NCBI GenBank assembly: GCA_029624815.1
Contig: JARSSH010000060.1
Span: 156,077-220,076, forward strand
DNA length: 64,000 nt
From: Candidatus Competibacter sp.
GTDB taxonomy: Bacteria; Pseudomonadota; Gammaproteobacteria; Competibacterales; Competibacteraceae
Direction: 5' to 3'
How positions within the stretch are numbered: the stretch's first letter is position 1; each line of letters begins with the position of its first letter. Shown here in pieces: positions 54,159 to 63,688 of this stretch. Under the pieces are notes generated by a model. The model did no database searches. It was not told where the DNA came from and worked only from the letters and a program-made list of their open reading frames with translations. The position numbers were made by a program, and so were the translations under genes.

Positions 54159-55739
54159 CTACATCGCCGCCGCGATCGCCGTGCGTAGCCGCTCCACATC
54201 GGTGTCGCCATCGGTTCGCAGCGGGTTTTCGTCAGTCGCCGGCGGTTCATCGTAGCGGCGTTGCCGTTCCAGCACTTCGACGTCGGCCTCGGCGGCGTCG
54301 TCGCCGCGCGCGCGCCGGGCCGCGACCCGCGCTCGTAACGTTTCGGGATCGGCGACGCAATCGAGCAGGATGAACGGGACGCCATGCCGGGCCGCCAGAT
54401 CGCGGAAAGGTTGCCGGTGCGCCCGCTTCATGAAGGTGGCGTCCACCAGTACCGGAAGGCTGGCGGCGAGCAAACCGTCCGCCAGATCGTACAGGCGCTG
54501 ATAGGTGCGGGCGCTGGCTTCCGGCGTGTAGAGTCCCCCGCCCGGAGTGGAGCCGCTGTCGTCCAGGGGACCGAGGCCGAACAGTCGCTTGCGTTCCACG
54601 TCGGAGCGGAGGCGGATGGCGCCGGGGAGTATTTCCAGCAATTGTCCGGTCCGACGTGATTTGCCGGACCCGGAGACGCCATGGGTGATCAACAGAAACG
54701 GCGTTGGTTCCCGAGTCAGCACCAGCGCCAGCCGCAAATAATCGCGGCACAGGGCGCGGGCGGCGGCACGATCGGGTTCTGGGATACGATGATCCTGGCT
54801 GGCCTGGATGGCGTTGACCTTGGCGCGCACCATGGCCCGGTAGACCTGGTAATAGGACAGCAGCGCCGCTCCCGCGAAGTCGCCGCCGTATTCCAGGTAG
54901 GTATTGAGCAGCCGCTGGGCGAAGCCGCCAGCGCCGCGGAAGCGCAGATCCATGAGCAAAAAAGCCAGATCGTTGATGACATCGATCCAGCGCAGATCGT
55001 CGTTGAACTCGATGCAATCGAAGATCGTGACCTGCCCGGTGTCGGTTAGCACCAGGTTGCCAAGATGCAGGTCGCCGTGGCATTCGCGGACCCAGCCGCC
55101 GGCCTTGCGTTCCGCCAGTCGTGGCCACAGCCGCTCGGTGGTCGTCAGAGTCCAGCGCTCCACGGCGGTCAGGACGTCGAGATCGTCGGGGTCGTCCAGC
55201 AGCGGCCGGGTGTGGGTAAAATCGTCCAGCATCGGTCCGCGAACCCGTTCCGGAGCGCCGAACGGCGCGGCGAGGTCGGCCGTGGCGATGGAGCGGTGAA
55301 AAGCGGCCAGCCGTCGGGCCAGGGTGTCCATATGCCGGTTTTCCAGCCGGCCGGCGGCCAGCACCCGATACAGCAGCGCTTCCTGTGGAAAGCGGCGCAT
55401 GCGCACGGCGTATTCGATGGCTCCCTCGGTGGCGCCCAGAACCGGTTGGGCGGCGTTGCCGCCGATCGGCACGCAATCGAGGTAAAGATCCGGCGCCAGT
55501 CGGTTGTTCAGGCGCAATTCCTGCTCGCAGTAGTATTTCCTTCGGGCCAGACTGGTAAAATCCAGGAATCCCAGATTCAGGGGTTTTTTGATCTTGTAGG
55601 CGTAGTCCCCGGCCAGCAGGATATGCGAAATATGTGTCTGCAAGTGCTCGACGGCGTCCACCGGATGCGGGTAGCGGTCCGGTTGCAGGAGTGCCGCGAT
55701 CAGGGTGGTCTGGTCAAGAGTTTCGTTGGCGGGATGCAC
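54159..55739 (-). CDS. Two-domain kinase-like protein: APH-type N terminus and P-loop kinase C terminus
   Basis: A 526-residue protein. The N-terminal half resembles aminoglycoside-phosphotransferase folds: HILLAGDYAYKIKKPLNLGFLD near 50-71 and ECHGDLHLGNLVL with IFDCIEFNDDLRWIDVINDLAF, the Brenner motif and metal-binding aspartate. The C-terminal half is a nucleotide kinase: THGVSGSGKSRRT (Walker A) and LVDATFMKRAHRQ. Such fusions are widespread hypothetical ATPases of unknown substrate. I place the start at GTG 55739, with GGAG eight bases before it; the ATG at 55844 would overlap the divergent mrcB start, and the longest frame reaches even further. Confidence 0.82.
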   Translation of the reverse strand: MHPANETLDQTTLIAALLQPDRYPHPVDAVEHLQTHISHILLAGDYAYKIKKPLNLGFLDFTSLARRKYYCEQELRLNNRLAPDLYLDCVPIGGNAAQPVLGATEGAIEYAVRMRRFPQEALLYRVLAAGRLENRHMDTLARRLAAFHRSIATADLAAPFGAPERVRGPMLDDFTHTRPLLDDPDDLDVLTAVERWTLTTTERLWPRLAERKAGGWVRECHGDLHLGNLVLTDTGQVTIFDCIEFNDDLRWIDVINDLAFLLMDLRFRGAGGFAQRLLNTYLEYGGDFAGAALLSYYQVYRAMVRAKVNAIQASQDHRIPEPDRAAARALCRDYLRLALVLTREPTPFLLITHGVSGSGKSRRTGQLLEILPGAIRLRSDVERKRLFGLGPLDDSGSTPGGGLYTPEASARTYQRLYDLADGLLAASLPVLVDATFMKRAHRQPFRDLAARHGVPFILLDCVADPETLRARVAARRARGDDAAEADVEVLERQRRYDEPPATDENPLRTDGDTDVERLRTAIAAAM

Positions 55740-55842
55740 GCGCCAGACTCCGAAGCGGAAAAACGAGGCCGTAGGATAAGACAGAAACACCGCATCGCGC
55801 CAAGTGGATTGAAAGGCGTGGTGCGTCCGAACTGGAACAGGC

Positions 55843-58362
55843 ATGGCTAAAGGCAAACCTTCCCGCAAACCCAAAACGAACTCCGGGCCGAGCCCCCGCC
55901 GGGCCGGCCCGAACGTGCTGCGATCCTTGTCGTCGCTATTTTTTTCGCTGCTGCTCGGCAGCCTGCTGCTGGGCGTGCTCGGGCTAAGCCTGTACATGCT
56001 GTATCTGGATGCGGTCATCCGCGCCGAATTCGATCAGAAACGCTGGGCCATGCCCGCCAAGGTCTACGCCCGGCCGCTGGAACTGTTCGAAACCATGCCG
56101 CTCGGCGCCGAGGCCTTCGCTCAGGAACTTAAGCTGCTGAATTATCGCGATGTGAACTGCCCGGAAACGCCGCCGCCGGCCCCGAGCGGCAAACGCCCGC
56201 TCCGCCGCAAGTCGCAGCCTCCGCCGCCGGCAAGCTGCGTGCCGCCGCCTGGGGGCGGCGCGGCGCCGGATCGCGCGGGCACCTTCGCCCGACGGGGGGA
56301 AACCTTCGAGGTGATGACTCGTGAATTCGCGTTCTGGGACGGCACGGAGCCGTCGCGCCAGATCCGTCTGGTATTCGCGGGCGGCATCCTGGTCGAACTG
56401 GCCAGGATGGACGGGCAGGAAACGCCGGGCCTGCTGCGATTGGACCCGCCGGAGATCGCCGGCATCTACCCCACGCACTATGAAGATCGCATCTTGCTCA
56501 AGGGCAAGGATTTGCCGCCGGCCCTGGTGGATACCTTGCTGGCGGTCGAGGATCGCTCGTTTTTCGAGCACTCCGGCATCAATCCCAAGGGCATTTTTCG
56601 CGCCATGCTGGCCAACCTGCGCGCCGGGCGAACGGTGCAGGGTGGCAGCACCCTGACCCAACAGTTGGTCAAGAATCTGTTTCTGAGCAACGAGCGAACC
56701 TTCACGCGCAAGATCAACGAAATCCTCATGGCGATTTTGATCGACGCGCGCTACGGCAAGGACGACATTCTCGAAGCCTACAGCAACGCCATCTATCTAG
56801 GGCAGGATGGCAGCCGAGCGATTCACGGTTTCGGACTCGCCAGCCAGTTCTATTTCGGCGAGTCGATGGAGGATCTGGATCTGCATCAGATTGCCCTGTT
56901 GGTGGGTATGATCAAGGGGCCCTCGTACTACGACCCGCGCCGCCATCCAGACCGCGCCAGGGAGCGCCGCGCCCTGGTGTTGGATGTCATGATCGAACAG
57001 AACCTGATCAGCGCCGAGGATGCCGCCATCGCCAAGAACATGCCGCTGGAAGTAACGGACAAGGTGGCCAGTGGCATCACCGCCTATCCGGCCTTTCTGG
57101 ATCTGGTGCGGCGGCAACTGCGGCAGTATTACAACGCCGAGGATTTGGTGTCGGAAGGATTGCGGGTATTTACCACGCTCGACCCACGGGTGCAGGCGGT
57201 GGCGGAAAATACGCTGATCAACAGCTTGCCGACGCTGGAGAAAAGCCAACGCAAGGCCCGACCGCTGCAGGGCGCCGCCGTGGTGACCGACACCCAGACG
57301 GGCGAGGTATTGGCGATGGTGGGGGATCGCGAGCCGAAGACGGTCGGTTTCAACCGGGCGTTCGACGCCAAGCGGCCGGCGGGCTCGCTGGTCAAGCCGG
57401 TGGTGTATCTGACCGCGTTGGAGCAGCCCGAGCGCTATACCCTGATGACGCTGTTGAACGACAGCCCCTTGGTGTACACCTCGGGCGGCCAGCGTTGGAC
57501 CCCAGCCAACTACGACAAGCGTTACCACGGTCGGGTCACCCTGCGGGACGCGCTGGCCCGTTCCTACAACATTCCGGTGGTGCGGGTCGGTCTGGACGTG
57601 GATGTGATCAACGTGGTGAAAATGTTTCAGCGATTGGGATTGGAGCGCGATCTCAAGCCGTATCCGTCTCTGCTGCTGGGCGCGCTGGACGCATCGCCTT
57701 TTGAAGTCGCGCAGGTCTACGCATCCATCGCCGGCAATGGGTTTCGCATCCCGCTGCGCGCCATCCGCGAAGTGACCGATACCACTGGCAAGTCGTTGCA
57801 GCACTACACGCTGGAGGTGGAGAAAGTGGTCGAGCCGGGGCCGGTTTACCTGGCGATCAACGCCATGCAGCAGGTGGTGAAGGCGGGTACCGCCAGCGCC
57901 ATGAAAAGCAAGCTATCGCCGGATTTGAACATCGCGGGCAAGACCGGCACCACCGACGACTACCGCGATAGTTGGTTCGCCGGTTTTAGCGGCAACCGGT
58001 TGGCGGTGGTTTGGCTGGGCCGCGACGACAACAAGCCCACCGGCCTGAGCGGCTCCAGCGGCGCGCTGCGGGTTTGGATGGATTTGATGGCGGGCTTGAA
58101 TCTGGAGCCGCTGGACCCGCCGTTGCCGGCGGGGGTCGAGGAAATCCAGGTGGAGCCGCGCAGCGGTTTGCAGGTCAGCCAGGGGTGCCGGGGTGGCCAG
58201 CCGGTGCCGTTCCTGGCCGGTTCCGGGCCGCGCGGATCGACCTCCTGCGGCGGTCAGTCCGCCGCCCGGCGCTCCAGACCGCGCGAGACGGATCCGGATG
58301 TTTCCGGAGATGCGGAGCGTTCGGGGGGGATGAGCGATTTTTTCCGGCGGCTGATGCAATGA
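55843..58362 (+). CDS. mrcB: Penicillin-binding protein 1B
   Basis: An 839-residue bifunctional peptidoglycan synthase. A membrane helix (about 27-54) is followed by a UB2H-like domain, the GT51 transglycosylase (Glu236 in VEDRSFFEHSG, QGGSTLTQQLVKN) and the transpeptidase (Ser515 in RPAGSLVKPVV, SYN, Lys700 in KTGTT). Near residues 106-132 a proline-rich, basic insertion is flanked by Cys106 and Cys132, in the region where LpoB contacts UB2H in E. coli. A low-complexity arginine/serine tail ends the protein. The next gene is a proline-rich lipoprotein. Confidence 0.95.
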   Translation: MAKGKPSRKPKTNSGPSPRRAGPNVLRSLSSLFFSLLLGSLLLGVLGLSLYMLYLDAVIRAEFDQKRWAMPAKVYARPLELFETMPLGAEAFAQELKLLNYRDVNCPETPPPAPSGKRPLRRKSQPPPPASCVPPPGGGAAPDRAGTFARRGETFEVMTREFAFWDGTEPSRQIRLVFAGGILVELARMDGQETPGLLRLDPPEIAGIYPTHYEDRILLKGKDLPPALVDTLLAVEDRSFFEHSGINPKGIFRAMLANLRAGRTVQGGSTLTQQLVKNLFLSNERTFTRKINEILMAILIDARYGKDDILEAYSNAIYLGQDGSRAIHGFGLASQFYFGESMEDLDLHQIALLVGMIKGPSYYDPRRHPDRARERRALVLDVMIEQNLISAEDAAIAKNMPLEVTDKVASGITAYPAFLDLVRRQLRQYYNAEDLVSEGLRVFTTLDPRVQAVAENTLINSLPTLEKSQRKARPLQGAAVVTDTQTGEVLAMVGDREPKTVGFNRAFDAKRPAGSLVKPVVYLTALEQPERYTLMTLLNDSPLVYTSGGQRWTPANYDKRYHGRVTLRDALARSYNIPVVRVGLDVDVINVVKMFQRLGLERDLKPYPSLLLGALDASPFEVAQVYASIAGNGFRIPLRAIREVTDTTGKSLQHYTLEVEKVVEPGPVYLAINAMQQVVKAGTASAMKSKLSPDLNIAGKTGTTDDYRDSWFAGFSGNRLAVVWLGRDDNKPTGLSGSSGALRVWMDLMAGLNLEPLDPPLPAGVEEIQVEPRSGLQVSQGCRGGQPVPFLAGSGPRGSTSCGGQSAARRSRPRETDPDVSGDAERSGGMSDFFRRLMQ

Positions 58363-58504
58363 AACACAGCCGCCTGGCTGACCAAGGCCGCTTGGCCGTA
58401 CATGGCGGTAGGAATGACGAATAGGGTACAGTGAAGTCTAACGATGGATTTGATTGAGGTGCGGGGATGTCTTATCGGGATCGCCGGACCGGTGAGGAGA
58501 ATCG

Positions 58505-59704
58505 ATGAATAAAGGGTTTCAGTCTTCTCTTGGAATGCTGGCGCTGGCATTGGCGCTGGGGACGGTCGGCTGTGCGCCGCCGCCATACTCGCAACAACCG
58601 TACAGGGCGCCGGTGGTGAATCGCAGCACGCGCCCGCCACAGACCTATGCCCAGCCACGACCGGTCCCGCCGGCGGCTACAGGACGGGCATTCGAACAGG
58701 ATCCTCTCCTGCCGCGAGAGTACTCCTCCAGCTATCCGGCGGCGCCGGATCCCTACACTACGCCGCCGGCCAACCCGAATGCCTACTATGGCAGCGTGCC
58801 AGCCCAACCTTATGCGCCGGAATCGGGCGGTGGCTCCTATCAGCAACCGCCGACCTATCCGCCGAGCGGTGGCTCCTATCAGCAACCGCCGGCCTATCCG
58901 CCGAGCGGTGGCTCCTATCAGCAACCGTCGGCCTATCCGCCGGGCGGTGGCTCCTATCAGCAACCGCCGGCCTATCCGCCAGGCGCGTCCGCGTCCTCTC
59001 CGGCATACCCAGCCTATCCCGCGCCACGAGCCGACGATTACGGCAGAGCGGCCCCACCGCCGGAACCGGTCTATCCATCCTCCCAGCGGGGTACGGACGA
59101 TCTTTACGAAACGGCGCCGTCGTCGGGTTTGTTGCCCGAACCACAGCCGGTCGTGCCGCAGACGCCGCCGGTGGCCCCGGCGCGGCCAGTACCGGTGGCC
59201 CCTAGCCCGCCGCCCGCCCCGGAATCGACGGTTGCCATGGCGACGCCGCCGGTCGCTCCGGCCGCTCCGGCCGCTCCCGTCCAAGCGATGCCCGCTCCGG
59301 CCGCTCCCGCCGCTCCCGCGCCGCCGCCTGCCCGCCCGACGCCGCCGGCCGATCTGCCCCCAGCCGAAATTACCCGCGAGGGCAACCAGGCAGTGGTCGC
59401 GCTGTTGGACAGCGCCGACAAGTACGTTCGAAGCAAACAGTTGGACAAGGCGGGCGCCGCGTTGGAACGAGCATTGCGCATCGAGCCGCGCAATGCCGGA
59501 ATTTGGTACGATCTGGCCCAAATCCGCTTGCATCAGGGCGAATACCAGCAGGCTGAGTCCTTGGCGAGCAAATCCAACAACCTGGCCAGCGGCAATCGGG
59601 CGCTGCAAGCCCGCAACTGGAAGTTGATCGCCGTTGCTCGCAAGGCAACCGGCAACACCGCCGGCGCCGAGGAAGCGGAAGCACAAGCGTCGCAGTTGCG
59701 CTGA
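58505..59704 (+). CDS. Proline-rich TPR lipoprotein
   Basis: A 399-residue lipoprotein with the signal MNKGFQSSLGMLALALALGT-VGC (Cys23 acylated). Residues about 25-290 are low-complexity and rich in proline, tyrosine, glutamine and alanine, including four 13-residue repeats of the type GGSYQQPPAYPPS. The C-terminal 100 residues form TPR-like helices (LLDSADKYVRSKQLDKAGAALERAL, AGIWYDLAQIRLHQGEYQQAE). Directly downstream of mrcB, a long flexible lipoprotein with a helical end is reminiscent of an Lpo-type activator that spans to PBP1B, but this is a guess from position and architecture. Confidence 0.85.
   Translation: MNKGFQSSLGMLALALALGTVGCAPPPYSQQPYRAPVVNRSTRPPQTYAQPRPVPPAATGRAFEQDPLLPREYSSSYPAAPDPYTTPPANPNAYYGSVPAQPYAPESGGGSYQQPPTYPPSGGSYQQPPAYPPSGGSYQQPSAYPPGGGSYQQPPAYPPGASASSPAYPAYPAPRADDYGRAAPPPEPVYPSSQRGTDDLYETAPSSGLLPEPQPVVPQTPPVAPARPVPVAPSPPPAPESTVAMATPPVAPAAPAAPVQAMPAPAAPAAPAPPPARPTPPADLPPAEITREGNQAVVALLDSADKYVRSKQLDKAGAALERALRIEPRNAGIWYDLAQIRLHQGEYQQAESLASKSNNLASGNRALQARNWKLIAVARKATGNTAGAEEAEAQASQLR
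58825..58983 (+). repeat. 39-base tandem repeats in the lipoprotein gene
   Basis: Four near-identical 39-base units, each with GGTGGCTCCTATCAGCAACC, encode 13-residue repeats. Units differ by a few bases. Frame is kept for any copy number. Confidence 0.92.
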
Positions 59705-59730
59705 AAACCCGCCTGCGCGGAGAGGTCGCC

Positions 59731-61647
59731 GTGGATACGGCCGAACTGCTGGGTCCGAGCGGCCTGTTGTCCCGGCAGGTGCCGGGGTTCGCGCCGCGCC
59801 TGCCGCAGCAGCGGATGGCCGAAGCGGTTGCCGCCGCGCTGGAGGAGGGCGGTACGCTGGTGGTCGAGGCCGGCACCGGCACCGGAAAAACCTACGCCTA
59901 TTTGATTCCCGCGCTGCTGTCCGGAGCGCGAGTGATCGTTTCCACCGGCACCCGCCACCTGCAAGATCAGCTTTACCACCAGGATCTGCCGGTGGTCCGA
60001 CAGGCCCTGAACGCGCCGGTGCGGACGGCCTTGCTGAAGGGCCGCGGCAATTATCTTTGCCTGTATCGCCTACAAGCGACCGAGCAGGCTGGACGCCTGA
60101 GCACGCGCGAGCAGGCGGCTGAACTGCATCGCATCCGCGCTTGGGCGGGCCGCACTCGTCGCGGCGACATCGCCGAAATCCCCGACGTGCCGGAAACGTC
60201 CCCGATCTGGCCGCGCGTGACCTCCACCGTGGACAACTGCCTGGGACAGGATTGCCCGCAACTGACCGACTGCTTTCTGGCCAGGGCGCGGCGCGAGGCG
60301 CTGGTAGCGGACGTGCTGGTGATCAACCATCACCTGTTCTGCGCCGACATGGCGATCAAGGAAACCGGATTCGCCGAACTGCTGCCGGGGGCGGAAGCGT
60401 TCATCCTGGATGAGGCGCATCAGTTGCCCGAGATCGCCACCCAGTTTCTCGGTCGATCGTTGAGCGGTCGCCAGTTGAGCGAGCTGGGACGGGATACCGT
60501 GGTGGAACAGGCACGGGACGCGGTGGACTTCGCCGACCTGCGCCGGCGGGCCGAAGCGCTGGAGCCGGCGATCCTGACGCTGCGGCAGGCGCTGGGAACG
60601 GCGGAGCGCCGTGCGTTGTGGCGGGAGGTCGCCGCCCTGCCGGCGGTGGTGGAAGCGATCAAGCAGTTGCACGAGGCACTGGATCACCTGCGCGAGGCGC
60701 TCAAGGAAGGCGCGCCGCGAGGCAAGGGCCTGGAGAATTGCCAGCGGCGCGGCGAGGATCTGGCGCTGCGGCTGGCGGCGCTGACCGGCGAAGAGAGCAG
60801 CCCCGATAACGTGCGCTGGTTCGAGACCCGGGGGCGTGGCTTTACCCTGAGTTTGACCCCGCTTGATATCGCGCCGAAGTTTCAGGAACGGTTGGCGGCG
60901 CAGCCGGGGGCCTGGATCTTTACCTCGGCGACGCTGGCGGTGGGGCAGGCGTTCGAGCATTTCGCGGCGCGGCTGGGGTTGCGGGAGTATGCGGCGTTGC
61001 GCCTGGACAGCCCGTTCGATTTCGCCCGCAACACCCTGCTGTATCATCCACCGGGCCTGCCCGATCCGGCGGCGCCGCACTACACGGCGGCGTTGCTGGA
61101 TGCGGCGTTGCCGGTGCTGGCGGCCAGCCGGGGGCGGGCGTTTTTGCTGTTCACCAGTTTTCGGGCCTTGCGCGAGGCGGCGGAGTGGTTGGCGGGGCGG
61201 CTGGACTTTCCGCTGCTGGTGCAGGGCGAGGCGCCAAAAGGGGAGCTGTTGCGCCGGTTCCGGGCCTCGGGCAACGCGGTGCTGCTGGGCACCGCCAGCT
61301 TTTGGGAAGGCGTGGACGTGCGCGGCGAGGCGTTGTCCTGCGTGATCATCGACCGCCTGCCGTTCGCCGCGCCCGGCGATCCGGTGGTGCAAGCACGCAT
61401 CGAGTCCCTGCGCCAGCGCGGTGAGGATCCATTTCTAAATTATCAGCTTCCCCATGCGGTGATTACCCTGAAACAAGGGGTAGGTCGGTTGATTCGCGAC
61501 GTGAGCGACCGGGGCGTGCTGGTGCTCTGCGACCCGCGCCTGCTGACCAAATCCTACGGGCGAGTGTTTCTGGACAGCCTGCCGCCGATGCCACGCACGC
61601 GAAAATTGGAGCGGGTGCGAGCGTTTTTCGCGGGTGGCGATAGTTAA
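59731..61647 (+). CDS. yoaA: DinG/YoaA-family ATP-dependent DNA helicase
   Basis: A 638-residue XPD-like superfamily 2 helicase. Walker A is VEAGTGTGKTYAYL, the DEAH box ILDEAHQLPE, and motif VI lies in KQGVGRLIRD. Four cysteines, Cys110 (GNYLC), Cys170, Cys175 and Cys181 (NCLGQDCPQLTDC), are placed to hold a [4Fe-4S] cluster. YoaA in E. coli works with the polymerase subunit HolC in repair of damaged forks; the length (638) fits YoaA better than DinG (716). It starts with GTG after GGAGAGG. Its stop codon interlocks with the convergent gene's stop on one TTAA. Confidence 0.9.
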   Translation: MDTAELLGPSGLLSRQVPGFAPRLPQQRMAEAVAAALEEGGTLVVEAGTGTGKTYAYLIPALLSGARVIVSTGTRHLQDQLYHQDLPVVRQALNAPVRTALLKGRGNYLCLYRLQATEQAGRLSTREQAAELHRIRAWAGRTRRGDIAEIPDVPETSPIWPRVTSTVDNCLGQDCPQLTDCFLARARREALVADVLVINHHLFCADMAIKETGFAELLPGAEAFILDEAHQLPEIATQFLGRSLSGRQLSELGRDTVVEQARDAVDFADLRRRAEALEPAILTLRQALGTAERRALWREVAALPAVVEAIKQLHEALDHLREALKEGAPRGKGLENCQRRGEDLALRLAALTGEESSPDNVRWFETRGRGFTLSLTPLDIAPKFQERLAAQPGAWIFTSATLAVGQAFEHFAARLGLREYAALRLDSPFDFARNTLLYHPPGLPDPAAPHYTAALLDAALPVLAASRGRAFLLFTSFRALREAAEWLAGRLDFPLLVQGEAPKGELLRRFRASGNAVLLGTASFWEGVDVRGEALSCVIIDRLPFAAPGDPVVQARIESLRQRGEDPFLNYQLPHAVITLKQGVGRLIRDVSDRGVLVLCDPRLLTKSYGRVFLDSLPPMPRTRKLERVRAFFAGGDS

Positions 61648-62699
61648 AAGCCAGGATCGTTCATGGATGACGGATTCTTGGAACTCGTGACCCCGCGCCG
61701 CCGCTGCTCCAACCAGAACGTCAAAGCCAGTGCGCCGCCGCCCGCCACCAGCAAGCTGAGCAAGAACCCCAGATCCTCGGCCAGGTGGGCGAAGTACAAC
61801 GTATAGATTTGGATGATCAGGAAGGTCGCGCCGTAGCCGGTCAGCATCCGCATCGCCAGCCGCGCGCCCAGCACGATCAGCGTTCCGTTCAGACCCGCCC
61901 ACAGCAGGTTGAACAGCAACAGTTCGGCGGTGCCGACCAAATGCCAGCGATGGTTTTCCAGATCAAAATTGCCGAACAGCGACAGCAGCCACAGCGCCAT
62001 TTCGGCGAAGAACAGCCCCCCGGACAGCCAGATCTTGAAAAATCCCCGATAGGGCGCCAGCGGACCCCGTTCGCTCTGCTGGTGAATGACGGCGACAGCG
62101 ATGATTGCCAGCGCCGCCGCCAGGAAGCGCAGCGGATAGCTCATCCCGAACCAGTAGGCACCCCAGCCGGAGGCGTAGCCGGTAAAGCCGCCGAACCAGG
62201 TGAAGAACACCACGGCGGCGAGCACCAGCAGCAGCGGGTTGTGGAGCGCATAGCTAAGGGCGAGCAAGATCAGCAGGTCGATCAGCAGCAGGGCGGGCCA
62301 GTTGCCGGAGCCGGTGGAAAAAATCGCGCCCAGATTGAAGGTCAGGCCGATCAGCAGCAAACCGCCCAGCAACTCCAGGCTGGAGGCGGTCAGCACCAGG
62401 CCGGGACGGGCGCGCTTGAGCCATTGCGCGCCGCCGAAGCTGGCGACAGTCGCCACGCCCAACAACGCCGCCAGTTTTTCCAGGGTGAAATCGAACAGAG
62501 TCCGGCCGAGAATGACCAGCCCCGCCATGACGCCGATCGCGCCAAAAAGCAGGAACCAGCGTCCCAGCGAACGCCAGTCCCAGCCTTCGAGCGGGTAGCG
62601 CGCGCTCAGTTGGGCGTGTTTCGCGGCGTCCAGCAGTCCTTCGCGGAATAGTGCGTCCAGTTCCCGGCGAACCCGGCGGTTACGGGATCGCGGGTTCAT
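61644..62699 (-). CDS. DUF2157/DUF4401-type multi-pass membrane protein
   Basis: A 351-residue protein with a charged N-terminal helix (RRELDALFREGLLDAAKHAQL) followed by about ten hydrophobic segments, the layout of DUF2157-related membrane proteins of unknown function. The ATG at 62699 overlaps the preceding gene's stop by four bases (ATGA); the frame is open far upstream, but that part is a shadow of the neighbour. The two genes form a pair. Confidence 0.8.
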   Translation of the reverse strand: MNPRSRNRRVRRELDALFREGLLDAAKHAQLSARYPLEGWDWRSLGRWFLLFGAIGVMAGLVILGRTLFDFTLEKLAALLGVATVASFGGAQWLKRARPGLVLTASSLELLGGLLLIGLTFNLGAIFSTGSGNWPALLLIDLLILLALSYALHNPLLLVLAAVVFFTWFGGFTGYASGWGAYWFGMSYPLRFLAAALAIIAVAVIHQQSERGPLAPYRGFFKIWLSGGLFFAEMALWLLSLFGNFDLENHRWHLVGTAELLLFNLLWAGLNGTLIVLGARLAMRMLTGYGATFLIIQIYTLYFAHLAEDLGFLLSLLVAGGGALALTFWLEQRRRGVTSSKNPSSMNDPGF

Positions 62700-63688
62700 G
62701 AACGCCGCTCCAGTGGAGCGGCTTGGCTCCAACGCTCGCAGGCGTAGCCGAACGCCATCGCCAGCGCGCCGCCGAGCAGGAAAAACAGGCCGAGCGAGAG
62801 TGAATCCCAGAAGCGTTCGTAGTAGCGGGTGTACAAGTCGATGGCCAGAAACACGATGCCGAAGCCAGTGAAGCGCGCGTCGCGCAGGCGGGCGCCGGCG
62901 ATGATTTGAGCGATGCCGGCGGCGGTGAATACCAGCACCCAATCCAGCGGTCCGCGCGGCAGGGTGAGGAACCACAAGGACAGGTTCAGGTACAGCAGTC
63001 CGAAGATCAGATACAGCCCACCGAAGCCGATACAGCGCCGCAGAGGATCCAGTTCCAGTCGCCGTTCGTGCCAGAGGCCCAGCAGAATCGCGATCAGGGC
63101 GGCGACCGCCATCAAGCGTTCGTCCTGGATGTGGGCGAAATAGGCGCCGTGGCCGCCATAGGCGTGCCAAGCGCCCAAGCCGTGAAAGAACAACAGCAAG
63201 CCCAGCAGCAGCGGCCAGCGCAGGTGATAGCGGTAGGCGGTGAGGGTGGCCAGTACCCCGGTGAGCAGCAGGATCAGCGGGACGTTTTGTTCGGCGCTAT
63301 TCTCACCCAGCAGGGCGATCTGGAGCAGCACGAAAACGCCGAACGCCGCCGCCAGACTGGCGGTGATCAGCACCGAACCGGTGAAGGGGCGCGCTTGCCG
63401 GGGATCGGTGGCGAATCGCACCCCGAAGTACCAGAGCCCCGCGCCGACCGCCGCCAATAGCACCGTCGCCACCAGGGCCGATTCCGAGGCCATGGCAATG
63501 AAGGCGAGGACCGCCAGCCCCAGTTGGAAAATGGCGAACAGGCCCAGCCATTTCAACAGCGCGGCCAGGAAGCGGCCACGAGATTCGTAGCGCGGCAGCA
63601 GGATTTCCAGCAGCGGCCGGTCGATGAGTCCCTGCTGATGCCAGTCGGTCACTTCGCGGGTGAGCAGGTCGTGGATGCTTGGGCGCAT
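62696..63688 (-). CDS. DUF2157-type multi-pass membrane protein
   Basis: A 330-residue protein: an N-terminal soluble helix (LTREVTDWHQQGLIDRPLLEIL, residues 9-30) typical of DUF2157, then about nine to ten membrane segments. GGAG precedes the ATG. It and the next gene share architecture and probably form a hetero-oligomer or arose by duplication. Function unknown. Confidence 0.8.
   Translation of the reverse strand: MRPSIHDLLTREVTDWHQQGLIDRPLLEILLPRYESRGRFLAALLKWLGLFAIFQLGLAVLAFIAMASESALVATVLLAAVGAGLWYFGVRFATDPRQARPFTGSVLITASLAAAFGVFVLLQIALLGENSAEQNVPLILLLTGVLATLTAYRYHLRWPLLLGLLLFFHGLGAWHAYGGHGAYFAHIQDERLMAVAALIAILLGLWHERRLELDPLRRCIGFGGLYLIFGLLYLNLSLWFLTLPRGPLDWVLVFTAAGIAQIIAGARLRDARFTGFGIVFLAIDLYTRYYERFWDSLSLGLFFLLGGALAMAFGYACERWSQAAPLERRS

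Noticed and set aside
56797..57804. A 335-codon minus-strand open frame inside mrcB
   Set aside because: Antisense to the PBP1B catalytic domains; histidine/arginine/glutamine-rich shadow composition.
58825..58983. Regular 39-base repeats as a possible CRISPR array
   Set aside because: Units are directly adjacent with no spacers, in frame, and encode a proline-rich protein repeat.
58472..59686. A long minus-strand arginine/glycine-rich open frame opposite the proline-rich lipoprotein
   Set aside because: Its repeats are only the complement of the 39-base repeats and of GCC/GCG codons; no start signal.
62700..63170. N-terminal extension of the 61644-62699 membrane protein
   Set aside because: The extension is a shadow of the upstream DUF2157 gene; the ATG at 62699 with a four-base overlap is the natural start.
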